Of a DNA stretch of 64,000 nucleotides, positions 32,379 to 42,389 are shown in pieces. The notes beneath the pieces are model-generated. The model saw only the letters and a program-made list of their open reading frames with translations, did no database searches and was not told where the DNA came from. How positions within the stretch are numbered: position 1 is the stretch's first letter; each line of letters starts with the position of its first letter. A program made the translations under genes and the position numbers. The stretch is taken from NCBI GenBank assembly GCA_963921825.1, contig OY997588.1, positions 136,865,203 through 136,929,202 on the forward strand, read 5' to 3'. The DNA is from Erodium maritimum. Its lineage: Eukaryota > Streptophyta > Magnoliopsida > Geraniales > Geraniaceae.

Positions 32379-32519
32379 TGTTAGAATATGTTGTATAGGC
32401 CCAGCCCATGTGACTCGTTAGGGTTAGCACCGGGTTTAGGAAACCTTACCACTATATATACACATGTACATTGTATGTATTATTTATAAAAATACAATAC
32501 AATTCTGCTATTGTTATCA
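32379..32519 (+). repeat. 3' LTR of copia D
   Basis: 141 bp, same termini as the 5' LTR with about eight substitutions and one A indel. Confidence 0.92.
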
Positions 32520-33085
32520 TGAAACATGTATCGAATTCAATTTCAATTCTATCATAACCAAATATTTCTTCTTAAAAACATTCAAGGTTCAACCCCTTGC
32601 ATTCCTCCAGTTTTCACGGCAAACAAACACATCCCCGTCAAAGTCAAAACAAACAAACAACACGTCAATTGTAGTTCTGAACCCTCAATTACCTCAATTC
32701 ATCGGAGACAGGAAACCAAGAGCGGCAAAAGAGGGTGTTCCTCCTGACTCCGTAGAAGATGGAGGTGTCCTCTTTACACCATCCGGCTGCTTCCCCTCCG
32801 GAGGTGTCCAAGGCCTCGGCGAGCGCCCTCCGCCTGAGCGTATCCTCCTCTTCCCTCCTCTACGCCAATATCCGCCTGGATTTCTTCTTCACCTCCGCCG
32901 TCGGGGGCGGCGCCGAGGGAGGAGGAAGAGGAGCAGGGAGAGGATGAAAATGAGCGAAGCCCTGAGGGTTCTGAGGATCGGGATGATGCGGTTGCTGGCG
33001 CCGGACGTGGCTGCTCCATCTCGCTTGAAGACGCCATGACAGAAAATCTAGAGAAAGGAGAGTATAAAGGTTGTTCGATGAGGCA

Positions 33086-33093
33086 TTTATAGC
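33086..33093 (-). promoter_or_regulatory. TATA box of the lipase pseudogene
   Basis: The minus strand reads CTATAAAT about 50 bp upstream of the ATG at 33037, a normal spacing for a short-leader plant gene. Confidence 0.5.
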
Positions 33094-33449
33094 TGCGAGA
33101 GGAAGGAGGAAATGACGACTGGTTTGATTTGCTGTAACGCGAGAGAATAGAACTGAATGCATTCGTGACGTGGGCAGTTTCTACTGGTGGGAGGGGTGTG
33201 ATATGAATAGTTGTTGGTGGATTCAACTGTGAGGATCCTTCGTCGTGTTTGGTTTCCGCTGTAGATAGGTCGAGATGGCCAGCTACTTTTACTGGCGATG
33301 TTTTAAATTGTAGTTAAGGTTTCTATAAAATATAATTAATCGAAGATTTCCAAGCTGTTACTAAAATAATTCATTTATTGACGTTGGTTTATGGAAGTAC
33401 TGAAAATTTAGAAAAGATCATTTTAATATTATTTACTTTCTTATTGTAA

Positions 33450-35256
33450 GAGTATCTGATGGAGCATTGTATGATCGTCTTAAGAGGTTTGTTGCAGGTG
33501 TTGACACGCCTCCTGCAATGAGTCCTCGACGTATAAGACGTGCAGTGTGCTTCGCCATAGAATTCTGCAATGATGCGTTGCATTGTGGCAGTGTCCAATA
33601 GTTATCGTCGGCCCAATACCGACGCAACACGTGGCAACGTCTTTGGATGCCCATAATTTTTTATATATATATTGACTTATCTCCCCTCCCAATTTCATAC
33701 ATCTTCTCGACCACAATTCACCTCTTCTCTCAAATCTTCTTTATTCTTTTTTCGATGGATCTACATCCAACAAAGACGGAATGACTCAAATAACTCCCTA
33801 AGAATTGGTCAAATTTGGGGGAAAGATGGCAGAAAGGATTACCAAGCGGCTTACAAATTGAATTTTGGGAAGGGTACATCAAAGGGAAGAAGGTGGGGAG
33901 GACGATGGGTCATAATCGTCGGCAACACCAAAGAGGAGATGGAAAGATCGTAAGCGAGAAGAAGGATACAAGCGGTTGATGGCTAACTACTTCGCTCCTA
34001 ATCCGGTGTACATCAAGCTTCAATTTCGGCGTCATTACTAGATGTCGAACAAAGTGTTCATACGAATCATGGATGCATTGACTGAGCGGTATGCTTACTT
34101 TCGTCAACGACCCAATGCTAGAGGGAAGCCCAGATTCACTGCACACCAGAAATGCACGACATCACTTCGTCAATTATGTTATGGATCTCTCGTTGATTTT
34201 GTCGACGAGTACTTGTGAATGATGGAGAGCACTGCTTTGGAGTGCGTCCAGAATTTCTGCTTGGGCGTCATCAAGATTTTCGGCGAAGATATTTGTGACG
34301 CCCAACTGAGGAATATGTATGTCGTCTACTAGAAATCAACGAAGCCCGCGGCTTCCCAGGGATGTTAGAGAGATACCACGGGCTGCACAATTTTCAAGCA
34401 AAAACCATGGGAACGTCCCTACAATCACGTTAGAAGTCGTTGCATCCCAAGACCTGTGGATATGACACATTTTTTTGGGAATCCAGGTCTCCAATGACGA
34501 CATCAACGTGCTGAATAAGTCAATGTTGTTTTCGCAGGAAGTTCGGGGCTAGACTGCACCGGTTCAGTTTAAGGTGATGGACCACGAGTACGTTACCCCT
34601 TATTACTTGACAGATAAACGGGTTGCATTAGTGAAAATAATCATGTCCACAAATGCCAAAGCAAAGGTGTTTTCTAAACACCAAGAGACGGCGAGGAAGG
34701 ATATCAAACTAGCATTTAGAGTTTTGCAGCTTCATTTTCATATCATCACTCGTCTGAGGCGAATGTGGGATAGGAACTCACTCGTAGTGATCATGACTAC
34801 TTGTATTATTCTCCACAATATGATCGTTGAGGATCAACGTCATCCATACCCCGTTGATCCGTTTCTGGATATTGGTGCCTCGACCGCAACGACTCGTTAA
34901 GGACCACCACCAATGGTAAACATCACAAGTATCATGGACCTCAGAACAAGGATTCAAGATCGAAAAGTTCATCACCGTCTCGAAAATGACTTCATCGATC
35001 ACATTTGGGCTAAATTTGAAGATGCCGAACACAATTAAAGTAGTATAATGTAACTATTTGTATTTCATATCGTCAAATGAATAAAATACAGATTTTTAAA
35101 TATTTATTTAAATTTAGAATCAGCCAAACTACTAGCTGATGGTTACTACTACACACAGCTTGTGGTAGCAGCTTATGGTTTGGCAGAGAGAGTGAAAAAA
35201 AATGCTCTAACTACTAGTTGCTACTACTAACAAGTGGTTTACAACTGAAGATGCTC
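33450..35256 (+). mobile_element. PIF/Harbinger transposon, decayed
   Basis: About 1.8 kb flanked by TAA (33447-33449 and 35257-35259). The left end reads GAGTATCTGATGGAGC; the right end, reverse-complemented, reads GAGCATCTTCAGTTG, giving short imperfect inverted termini of the Harbinger type. It encloses a transposase relic. The right 140 bp are an AT/CTA-rich segment with several ACTACTA repeats. Confidence 0.75.
33950..34900 (+). pseudogene. Harbinger transposase (DDE_4-like), multiple stops
   Basis: Reading through stops, the plus strand shows YKRLMANYFAPNPVY, then MSNKVFIRIMDALTERYAYF, FTAHQKCTTSLRQLCYG, VDEYL*MMESTALECVQNFC, IFGEDICDAQL and EARGFPGM, and in other frames KHQETARKDIKLAFRVLQ, RRMWDRNSLVVIMTTCIIL and HNMIVEDQRHPYPVDPF. 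This is the full order of a plant Harbinger DDE transposase, including the C-terminal CIILHNMIVED block that carries the last acidic residue. Stops at 34039, 34216 and 34330 and several frame changes make it non-functional. The 108-residue frame at 34574-34900 is only its C-terminal part. Confidence 0.85.
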
Positions 35257-35259
35257 TAA

Positions 35260-35729
35260 GCGATGATGCAAAAATATTTTTATGCAGACGCCTAGGCTTT
35301 GAATCTTACATCTAAGTAATTTTGTAAAACTAAGAGTATCTACGCAATTTTAGAAAACTAAGAGCATCTGCATCATTAAGATTCTAATACTAATTGTCTG
35401 TATTGGAGTTAGTGTAGTTCTGGAATCGATTCTAATAATTGGAGTGGGTTTTAAGTTGCTCCATATTGCACTAATTCGTACATGGGTTCCTCTAGCTGAA
35501 TAGTTGATTACACAATAATTTAAGATATTAGAAAGATAATTGCACAATAATACAATACCTATTACACATTGATTATCATATAAAATCATGACAAATATTG
35601 ATATAAATACACACAATATTACCCAAATATAGTCTTCTGAGATGACCGATACCATTACACTACATGGTTCCCTTACGATCACTTAATTTAGCGGACATCG
35701 CGTTGATTTGTACTATGTCATGCACTATA
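35260..35729. other. Spacer right of the Harbinger element
   Basis: AT-rich, with a short direct repeat CTAAGAGxATCTxC (35331 and 35359) that resembles Harbinger ends. No gene is visible. Confidence 0.35.
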
Positions 35730-36760
35730 TCAGGGATTAGGCCACACAACCTTTTGACTCTTGACTCTACGGTATGACATCCAACTTCTCAATGATTTCA
35801 CCTGAATGAACACCTGATAAAAGAACAGATTTAAAAAAACTGAATCATTGAAATGCAATAAGATAAATGTAGAAGGTGAAAAACATATCGAGCGGTCCTT
35901 GCTGTGCTCGTTCTTATTTGTAGGTAGGTACGCTTTAAGCGCATCTGTCAAGCACAAAGTTTGATTGTTGAAGTCCTTGGCCTTTATCTCCTCAGTGACG
36001 TCTTTCAGCGACTTACTCCCCGCTCGGTGTGTGAGGTGATTTTTCGCCCGGAATTTCCTTGCAATATCGCTAACTTCCTTGCAAAATATGTCATTAGTAA
36101 GAAAGTATAACAAATGTATTTATTTTTTGGATGTGTATAAGGTTCATTACCTCGAATTCCTTCAAGGAAAATGGATGAGAAGCCACATGAAATCCTTTTG
36201 GCGGTGAGTGAACTCCTTCTAGGATAGGAAGCTCTGCGTTTGGGTTCTCATTAGTCTGGTACTTCTAGTCTTTGAACCGACTTCTTGCTTTCTTTTCTAT
36301 CCATTCGTTTAGAGGCTCGCATCGCTTGTCGTAAATTTACAAGGCCTACATGAAAGCACAAAAACTCGACTCAAGTAAATAATATGATGCAAAAAACAGA
36401 AATTATTTTATCATTGAACATTTGAACTATTTACCCTGAGCTTCTTATACAATATGCGCTCAGCCGGAACCGGAAGGGCATCCCATATCTTCGCGACCAT
36501 TTGCACGAACCCATGAATGATAGACCCGAAAACTAGAATAATTCTCTTCCTAGGAATTATGCATATAGGTCTGCGGTTTTCTACATCCCAAGTTAAGAGA
36601 ATTTCCCCTAGTTTGGAGCATTGTCTATTTGGTGAGCCAGATCATGACTGTGGCTCTATGATCACCCTTCTTTTTAAACCTTGATGGTCCGGCCTCATCA
36701 CCCACCTCAAGCTCCTCACCCTCATTAAGCTCTATGCGAGCAACAAGATCAGCATCTTGT
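35730..36760 (-). pseudogene. Ptta/En/Spm-type plant transposase relic (possible)
   Basis: Minus-strand segments separated by AT-rich gaps read RIELNEGEELEVGDEAGPS, GEILLTWDVENRRPICI, VAKIWDALPVPAERILYK, IYDKRCEPLNEWIEKK and NHLTHRAGSKSLKDVTEEI. The last resembles the 'NRxKxxxxHTxGSKSFAxxxEE' block of the plant transposase (Ptta/En/Spm, Transposase_24) domain, and the preceding blocks fit the W-rich half of that domain. There are stops between blocks (for example after TVMIWLTK), so it is inactive. No CACTA termini were found. The assignment is tentative. Confidence 0.35.
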
Positions 36761-38555
36761 TGAATAATTTCTTGTTTTTATATGTTAGGATTAGGGGCGA
36801 AATTTTAGAGCGCTTAAGAGTATCAAGACGAGAGCTATATTTCATTGGGAAAAGTGCAAGACAACATTGTTGTAATTCAAGAAGAACTTCCCTCTTTTCG
36901 CACACTTCAGTTTCATTCTTTTCTTTCTTTATATGTGTGTGAATATCCTAACCATTTTATTTGCATATAAAATAAACACGCGTAACTAAAGTTCCTGAAT
37001 TTAAGATTGTAGTTGATAATTAGTATTTGTTAATGGAATGTGAATGAATAAATGTGTCACATGGGGAAACACATGCAAGATCAATCATGTAGTGATTTTG
37101 ACTTGAGGTAACACCACTATGAGGACGGTACATACTGTCTGCACCTCAAGCGACTTCTTTTGGATATTACATGTGGAGTCTTGTAGAGTGATGTACTCAC
37201 GATTGTTCAATATTATGAATGACACCATTATGAAGCTATGATCCTAGGTTGGTTTCCCATTGAATTACGAACTTTTTGTTGTCATATTTTGTATCTATAG
37301 TTTCTTACTTTTGTACTCGACAACTATCATTTCTTTTTAACTTAGACCGGGGAAGCTGACTATCGAATGTGATAAAGAGTGTATGTCTATTTGCTTATTT
37401 GTGTACGATATCCAGACCACATTTCCCATGTAAAATCGTGGGGCGTCCAATTTTTGCGCCATTGTCGGGGGGAGGGGGCAACTAAACGAAACAGTCACTT
37501 GTCCTCTTTGTGTCAAGACTGTTTCATTTATTTATTTTATCTATTTTTTTTATTTTACTGATTTTATCTAGATCAACCGATCACTTAAGTTGATTTATGC
37601 TCACATCTTCTAAGTCTTTATCTAGTTAATTTTTTTGGTGAATTAGTATTAAGGGTGACTGAAAGATGTATGAGACTATCACTAAAAAGGGTAAAAAAAA
37701 CAAAAGAGAACGGGAGAGCATGCATATCCCATTTTAATGAAAGAACGATGTTGGGTTTTATGCCTTAGGACAATCTGCATTGACATATTACAACGTCTTT
37801 GTGGTTAACAAAAGTTGACAAGTCTTGTCATTATCATTTGATATAATGTTAACAATATGAATATACTACTCTTTCGAAGGCATTGGGGGGCAACTCCCCG
37901 ATAGTAGAACTCTTGTGGTCAAAAGAGTGAGTTTATTCATCTTTCCGTAGTCTAATCCGATAGTTAGAGCTAGTGTGATGGTTTACAACAAAGGACTGAA
38001 CCTGACATCAACTACCAGTTGGGCCAACAATTAGACCTTCTACGTTGACGACCTCATTTGTAGTTTTCCTCCTCTTTAGATATCAATGTTTTTTCCTTCT
38101 TTTGTTGTTAATTTTTTCGTGTACACACAACACTTAGGTACTTGAAAACATAGTACAATGTGTTCATGATGAACGAGACAAGCTACGACAACTACATGAC
38201 GGAGGGCACGACGAGGAATTGGACCAGCGAAAAGAACTTCATCTTCCTCAAAGAGGAAAAGAGGTACCATTTCATTGGTGGCAATGACCACTGTTTAAAC
38301 AGCATGAAGGTTTCCATCCTTGTCCACCCTCTCCTAAAGGCTCCATTGCCGCTTAGACGTTCAAGGACTAGTATGCCAACTTTGTGTCTATTAGGGCGAT
38401 AATTGTTTTTGTTTCCTTGATTTGACGCAGATCTCATTGGATCCAATTGTAGATTGCTTTCATTTTGGTGTGTCTTAATTCCATAATTTTCGCATTTCAT
38501 TAGATCTACAATGTGTGAAGCTTGATTACTAATGATGTACGAAATTGCCATTGTC
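36761..38555. other. Spacer with a possible LTR start
   Basis: Mostly featureless AT-rich DNA. At 37749 TGTTGGGTTTTATGCCTTAG resembles the beginning of copia LTRs such as 45413 (TGTTAGTCTTAGTGCC), but no matching second LTR or coding region is present. An 80-codon open frame near 38160-38402 has no recognisable domain. Confidence 0.35.
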
Positions 38556-38559
38556 GATC

Positions 38560-38728
38560 GAACGAATTCAATAACCTCAAGGCGCAGAGTATCCCAGTAG
38601 TACTAGAAGAATTTCGGGTTAAGACCATCTGAACCTGGGACTTTGTCGGGCCCATCTGGAAGACTGTCTTATGAACCTCAGCGTCCGACACTCGTTTCGT
38701 CAACCGTAAGTTCTACTAAGGGGATATC
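38560..38728 (-). pseudogene. LINE reverse transcriptase fragment
   Basis: The minus strand, in two frames, reads VHKTVFQMGP and GPDKVPGSDGLNPKFF followed by YYWDTLRLEVIEFV. The motif PDKxPGPDGxNPxFFxxxW is the classic start of the plant LINE RT domain. The fragment is cut at 38728 by copia E. The rest of this LINE is not found on the far side of E. Confidence 0.55.
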
Positions 38729-40325
38729 TGTTGGGTCTCGAGGTAGGGTTGGAGATGAACCAACTCGCAGCGGAAAATCAATGAAAACCAAGAGACGATT
38801 AAACCATGAAATTACTAACAAAGAATGGATTCACAAGAGAAAAATTCAGCACTATTTCTTACCAAAACAAGAACACCGGTTAACGAATGATTGGCTTGAG
38901 TCTCCAAGACGCCTACGTATCCACATGAGAATCAAAGCCACGTAGTTCTTCTCTTTGGGGACTCAAGAACACAAAATTGGAGGTGGGAATTTGCCAAACC
39001 CGAAATTGCAAGGGAAGGGGGAGAGAAGTTGTGTTTCCTATTCTTGTCTTGTGTTTGTTATGTTGAAAAAAGATGACTTAAACATAACAAAACCCATACT
39101 TGTCCAACTAAAGGCATGAGACAAGTATGGTGTCAAGTAAGGTGTAAATAGGACAAGTATGGCAAGACAAGATTGGGTTAGGTGGTGAATCACCAACACC
39201 TTAATCCTTGTCTTGCTTACTTAGTACTAATTAATCAAGACTTGATTAATTAGTTCCATGGGCCTTGGTTGCATGGGCCTTTCATGGGCCTCTTGGAACA
39301 TGGCCCGTGGCCATTTCCAACGAGGTCCCGTGATTCGCTCATCGCCTCCAAGCCTTCCATACCGGAAATGTCCAACATTATCCGACGCAATCAATCCCAA
39401 GACTCCAAGCCTTGTCTCGATCCGTAAAGTCCTATTCACTTACGGGCACATGACCCAAAACCCAGTTTTGGTCATGTCCCGAGACAACTCCCTTTTGGCC
39501 ATTCTCCATAAATGTGTCAATGAGAAACTCATTGACACATTTATGGAGAATGGCCAAAAGGGAGTTGTCTCGGGACATGACCAAAACTGGGTTTTGGGTC
39601 ATGTGCCCGTAAGTGAATAGGACTTTACGGATCGAGATAAGGCTTGGAGTCTTGGGATTGATCGCGTCGGATAATGTTGGACATTTCCGGTATGGAAGGC
39701 ATGGAGGCGATGAGCGAATCACGGGACCTCGTTGGAAATGGTCACGGGCCATGTTCCAAGAGGCCCATGAAAGGCCCATGCAACCAAGGCCCATGGAACT
39801 AATTAATCAAGTCTTGATTAATTAGTACTAAGTAAGCAAGACAAGGATTAAGGTGTTGGTGATTCACCACCTAACACAATCTTGTCTTGCCATACTTTGT
39901 CCTATTTACACCTTACTTGACACCATACTTGTCCCATGCCTTTAGTTGGACAAGTATGGGTTTTGTTATGTTTAAGTCATCTTTTTTCAACATAACAAAC
40001 ACAAGACAAGAATAGGAAACACATTTTCTCTCCCTCTTCCATGGCCATTTCGGGTTTGGCTAGTTTCCACCTCCATGTTTGTGTTCTTGAGTCCTCAAAG
40101 AGAAGAACTACGTGGCTTTGATTCCCATGTGGATACGTAGGCGTCTTGGAGACTCAAGCCAATCATTCGTTAACCGATGTTCTTGTTTTGGTAAGAACTA
40201 GTGCTGAATTTTTCTCTTGTTAATCCATTCTTTGTTAGTTGTTTCATGGTTCTAATTGTCTCTTGGTTTTCATTGATTTTCCGCTGCGAGTTGGTTCATC
40301 TCCAACCCTACCTCGAGACCCAACA
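38729..40325. repeat. 1.6-kb LTR palindrome (head-to-head)
   Basis: Left arm 38729-39524 and right arm 39528-40325 are inverted copies around a 3-bp centre AAA (39525-39527), the junction reading CAATGAG-AAA-CTCATTG. The right arm looks identical to 46303-47100 in the 3' LTR. The left arm differs from both at roughly 25 of 800 positions, clustered toward its outer half. The paired 120-residue open frames on both strands here are products of the palindrome and are not genes. Confidence 0.95.
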
Positions 40326-40326
40326 G

Positions 40327-40338
40327 TGGTATCAGAGC
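40327..40338 (+). other. Primer-binding site of copia E
   Basis: TGGTATCAGAGC one base after the LTR end CCCAACA. Standard initiator tRNA-Met primer site. Confidence 0.9.
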
Positions 40339-41883
40339 TGTGCTATCTTCGGGATTCACAAGACGGTGTTCAAAGTTTCGGTTTTGCTTGAAAGTTTCGT
40401 TTTTGGCATGTTATTTTGCTAAATTGTTTGATAACATGTTTTAAATTATTGTTTATGGATTTAATACATGTAAAATGATTTTTTGAAAATTATTTCAAAT
40501 CTGGAAATTTTGAAAAAAATTTGATTTTTCGGGTCTCGGGAGCGGGACTCTCGGGGAGCCGAAACCGGGACCGAACGGGGCTCCGTTGGACGGAGCTAGG
40601 CCAAGCATGACCATTGGATGGTTGATATGCCAAGGATAAACCGTTTTGTTAGTTATGACGAGTTTGGAACCGTCATGATGAACTCGAAGATCAAATGTTC
40701 AAAAGTTTCATTTTTGAACGGTTTCGATAAACCGAGCATCAAAAAAAATTTCGAAACTTGGCTATTAATTAAAACCGGAAAATCACATGATGTTTGATAA
40801 CATGCTTGTTTGATAACACGATGTGTGATGTGATGTTGGCATGGTGTACATAATAGCCCCGAGCTCAATTTAATTATTTATCGCTTTTCACGGCCTGCGA
40901 GCCGTTAGAGTTAGCGTGTAATTATTCTTTCAAGGTGTGGTCGTCGAACCACTTGTTTGTAATATTTATTTATTCCCGACCTGCGAGTCGTGTATTAAAT
41001 TGTAATATTTTACTCAAGACGAAGAAAGGGCGAAAAGGTCATTTGGTGGCTTTTCGGGTGTTGGCATCGGCTTGGAGTCGGTGGAGCTCAAGAAGCTAGT
41101 GGGAGTTAGTTTAGGGGGCTATTATGTGCACATTTATCGCTTTATGCTTGGTTTAGTTTATGCATGATTAATTCTATGTGCTTTAGAATTGCATGCCTAA
41201 CTTTATTTACCGAGCATATCACCTCACATGCAAAGATAAAATTGGAATTTTAATCCTTGTGTGTGAACCCTTAGAACCGTCATTGCATTGGATGTAGTTG
41301 ACGGGTTCAAAGGAAGAATTACATTGGATGTAATTTGAGGCATCATTGCATTTGGAATGTAGTTGATGTGCTCATCGCATCTAGGATGTGCCAAAGTTTT
41401 GAACACAACTGGACAAGTAAAAGCGGGTCATGTCCGATACCTCCCAATCATCAACACCTTACTACCTCCCCGTCCTATGGGTGTCGTGCGCATTAGCGGA
41501 GCATCCATGGGAAAGCGGGGTAGTAGGTTTGGACGACATATGTGGGTGTCGTGCGCATTAGCGGAGCACCTACATAGTGACGAGCCATAGTTGAAAATTG
41601 GTGGACCCGACTACGATTCTCGACCTGAGGTTGAGCTAGGGTAACAGATAGGGTAAGTCGTGTACATAAGTACATACCCTAGCCAAGAGTCACATTGGAT
41701 GTGATTGGATGGAGTCCTACCTACATAGCTCGATTAAGTGGTGAGCATTAGTTCAGCTTAATCGAGTGAATCAAGGATCTTGGTTTCAAATTCTAAAGGT
41801 TTAGAATTGATTGTTGGTGTTTAAGCTTGATCTTCATAAAATTTATTCAGTTTACTGATTGAATTTTATCTGTTGTAGATCAA
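40339..41883 (+). other. Untranslated leader of copia E
   Basis: About 1.5 kb between primer site and gag. It has no long frame and contains a short direct repeat GTGTCGTGCGCATTAGCGGAG (41483 and 41547, 20 bases shared). Long leaders of this kind occur in long-LTR copia elements. Confidence 0.5.
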
Positions 41884-42250
41884 ATGGCAAATTCAGCGAA
41901 CATTAATAGTTTGTCATTAAAAACCATTCTTGACAGGGTCAAGCTAAATGGGACAAACTATTTGGACTGGTACAGAATTTTGAGGATAGTCCTCAAGTCT
42001 GAACGCAAAGAATATGTCCTTGACAAGGCTGTCTCTAAGACCATATCAGAGTTACATGAAGTGTCATTAACTGCTGAGAAGAATATCTCAGGGATCTGGG
42101 ATCCAAGGATATTCTGATGGTCAACAAGGGAATTGGAAGTGGCATGGGCTGGGCCCATGCGCACTTGGCAGGAAAGATGAGACACCTGAGAATGTCTGCT
42201 TCTACTGCCAACAGCCTGGTCATTGGAACCGGGATTACAGGAAGTTCACG
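41884..42250 (+). pseudogene. Copia E gag, internally deleted
   Basis: The frame from ATG 41884 reads SLKTILDRVKLNGTNYLDWY and RILRIVLKSERKEYVLDKA, the conserved N-terminus of plant copia gag, for 77 residues, then stops at 42115. About 80 bp later another frame reads VCFYCQQPGHWNRDY, a CCHC zinc knuckle whose final Cys is Tyr. The several hundred bases that should encode the middle of gag are absent. Not functional. Confidence 0.8.
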
Positions 42251-42389
42251 GCTGATCTGAAGAAGGGCAGTGGGACTGCGCCTTCATCAAATAGCCTGGA
42301 TGATCTGAAGAAGGGCAGTAAGACTGCGCCTTCATCAGGAAACCTGGATGATCTAAGGAAGGGCGGTGGGACCGTGCCTTCAATCGGTA
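42246..42389 (+). repeat. Three 48-bp tandem repeats after the copia E zinc knuckle
   Basis: Three copies encode DLKKGSGTAPSS, DLKKGSKTAPSS and DLRKGGGTVPS, spaced 16 codons apart (SxxLD linkers). They fill the spacer between the knuckle and protease. Confidence 0.85.

Larger units (their letters stand above)
28182..32519 (+). mobile_element. Ty1/copia LTR retrotransposon D
   Basis: Plus-strand element with LTRs 28182-28323 and 32379-32519, primer site TGGTATCAGAGCC right after the first LTR and a polypurine tract GTTTGAGGGGGGG before the second. LTRs differ at about eight positions in 141 (roughly 6%), so it is older than C. I see no clean 5-bp target duplication (CAAAC at left, TGAAA at right). 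The N-terminal gag is missing, the zinc knuckle and protease-integrase part is damaged, and RT-RNase H is one open frame. It lies in intron 1 of the lipase gene, opposite to that gene's direction. Confidence 0.92.
21170..33037 (-). pseudogene. Monoacylglycerol lipase-type alpha/beta hydrolase, seven exons, disrupted
   Basis: Exons can be followed on the minus strand with good GT/AG borders: 33037-32693, 27597-27559, 27358-27288, 26983-26919, 26657-26568, 21894-21802 and 21575-21170. Joined phases keep family order: a hydrophobic N-terminal block, FCRSWFPVSDE, VIHGLNEH, FGVYAMDWIGHGGSDGLHGY, the nucleophile elbow GHSTGG (GXSXG, exon 5), AHPIVG, YSDPLVYTGPIR, the Asp motif LHGTADKVTDP and the His motif GFLHDLLFEPER. 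Relatives hydrolyse monoacylglycerols or lysolipids at membranes. Defects: exon 1 changes frame at least twice and has a TAG, and exon 7 lacks about 11 bp after GPIR. Copia C lies in the intron between exons 5 and 6, copia D in intron 1. Splice sites are preserved, so decay of the frame is recent. Confidence 0.9.

Noticed and set aside
32774-33226. 150-residue minus-strand frame at the lipase exon 1
   Set aside because: It mixes 5' flank with a wrong-frame reading of exon 1; the true exon frame is seen in RREEEDTLRRRALAE and FCRSWFPVSDE.
39258-39794. Matched 120-residue open frames on both strands, repeated at 46285-46600
   Set aside because: They are mirror products of the LTR palindrome and the 3' LTR; no domain, and copies coincide exactly with LTR sequence.
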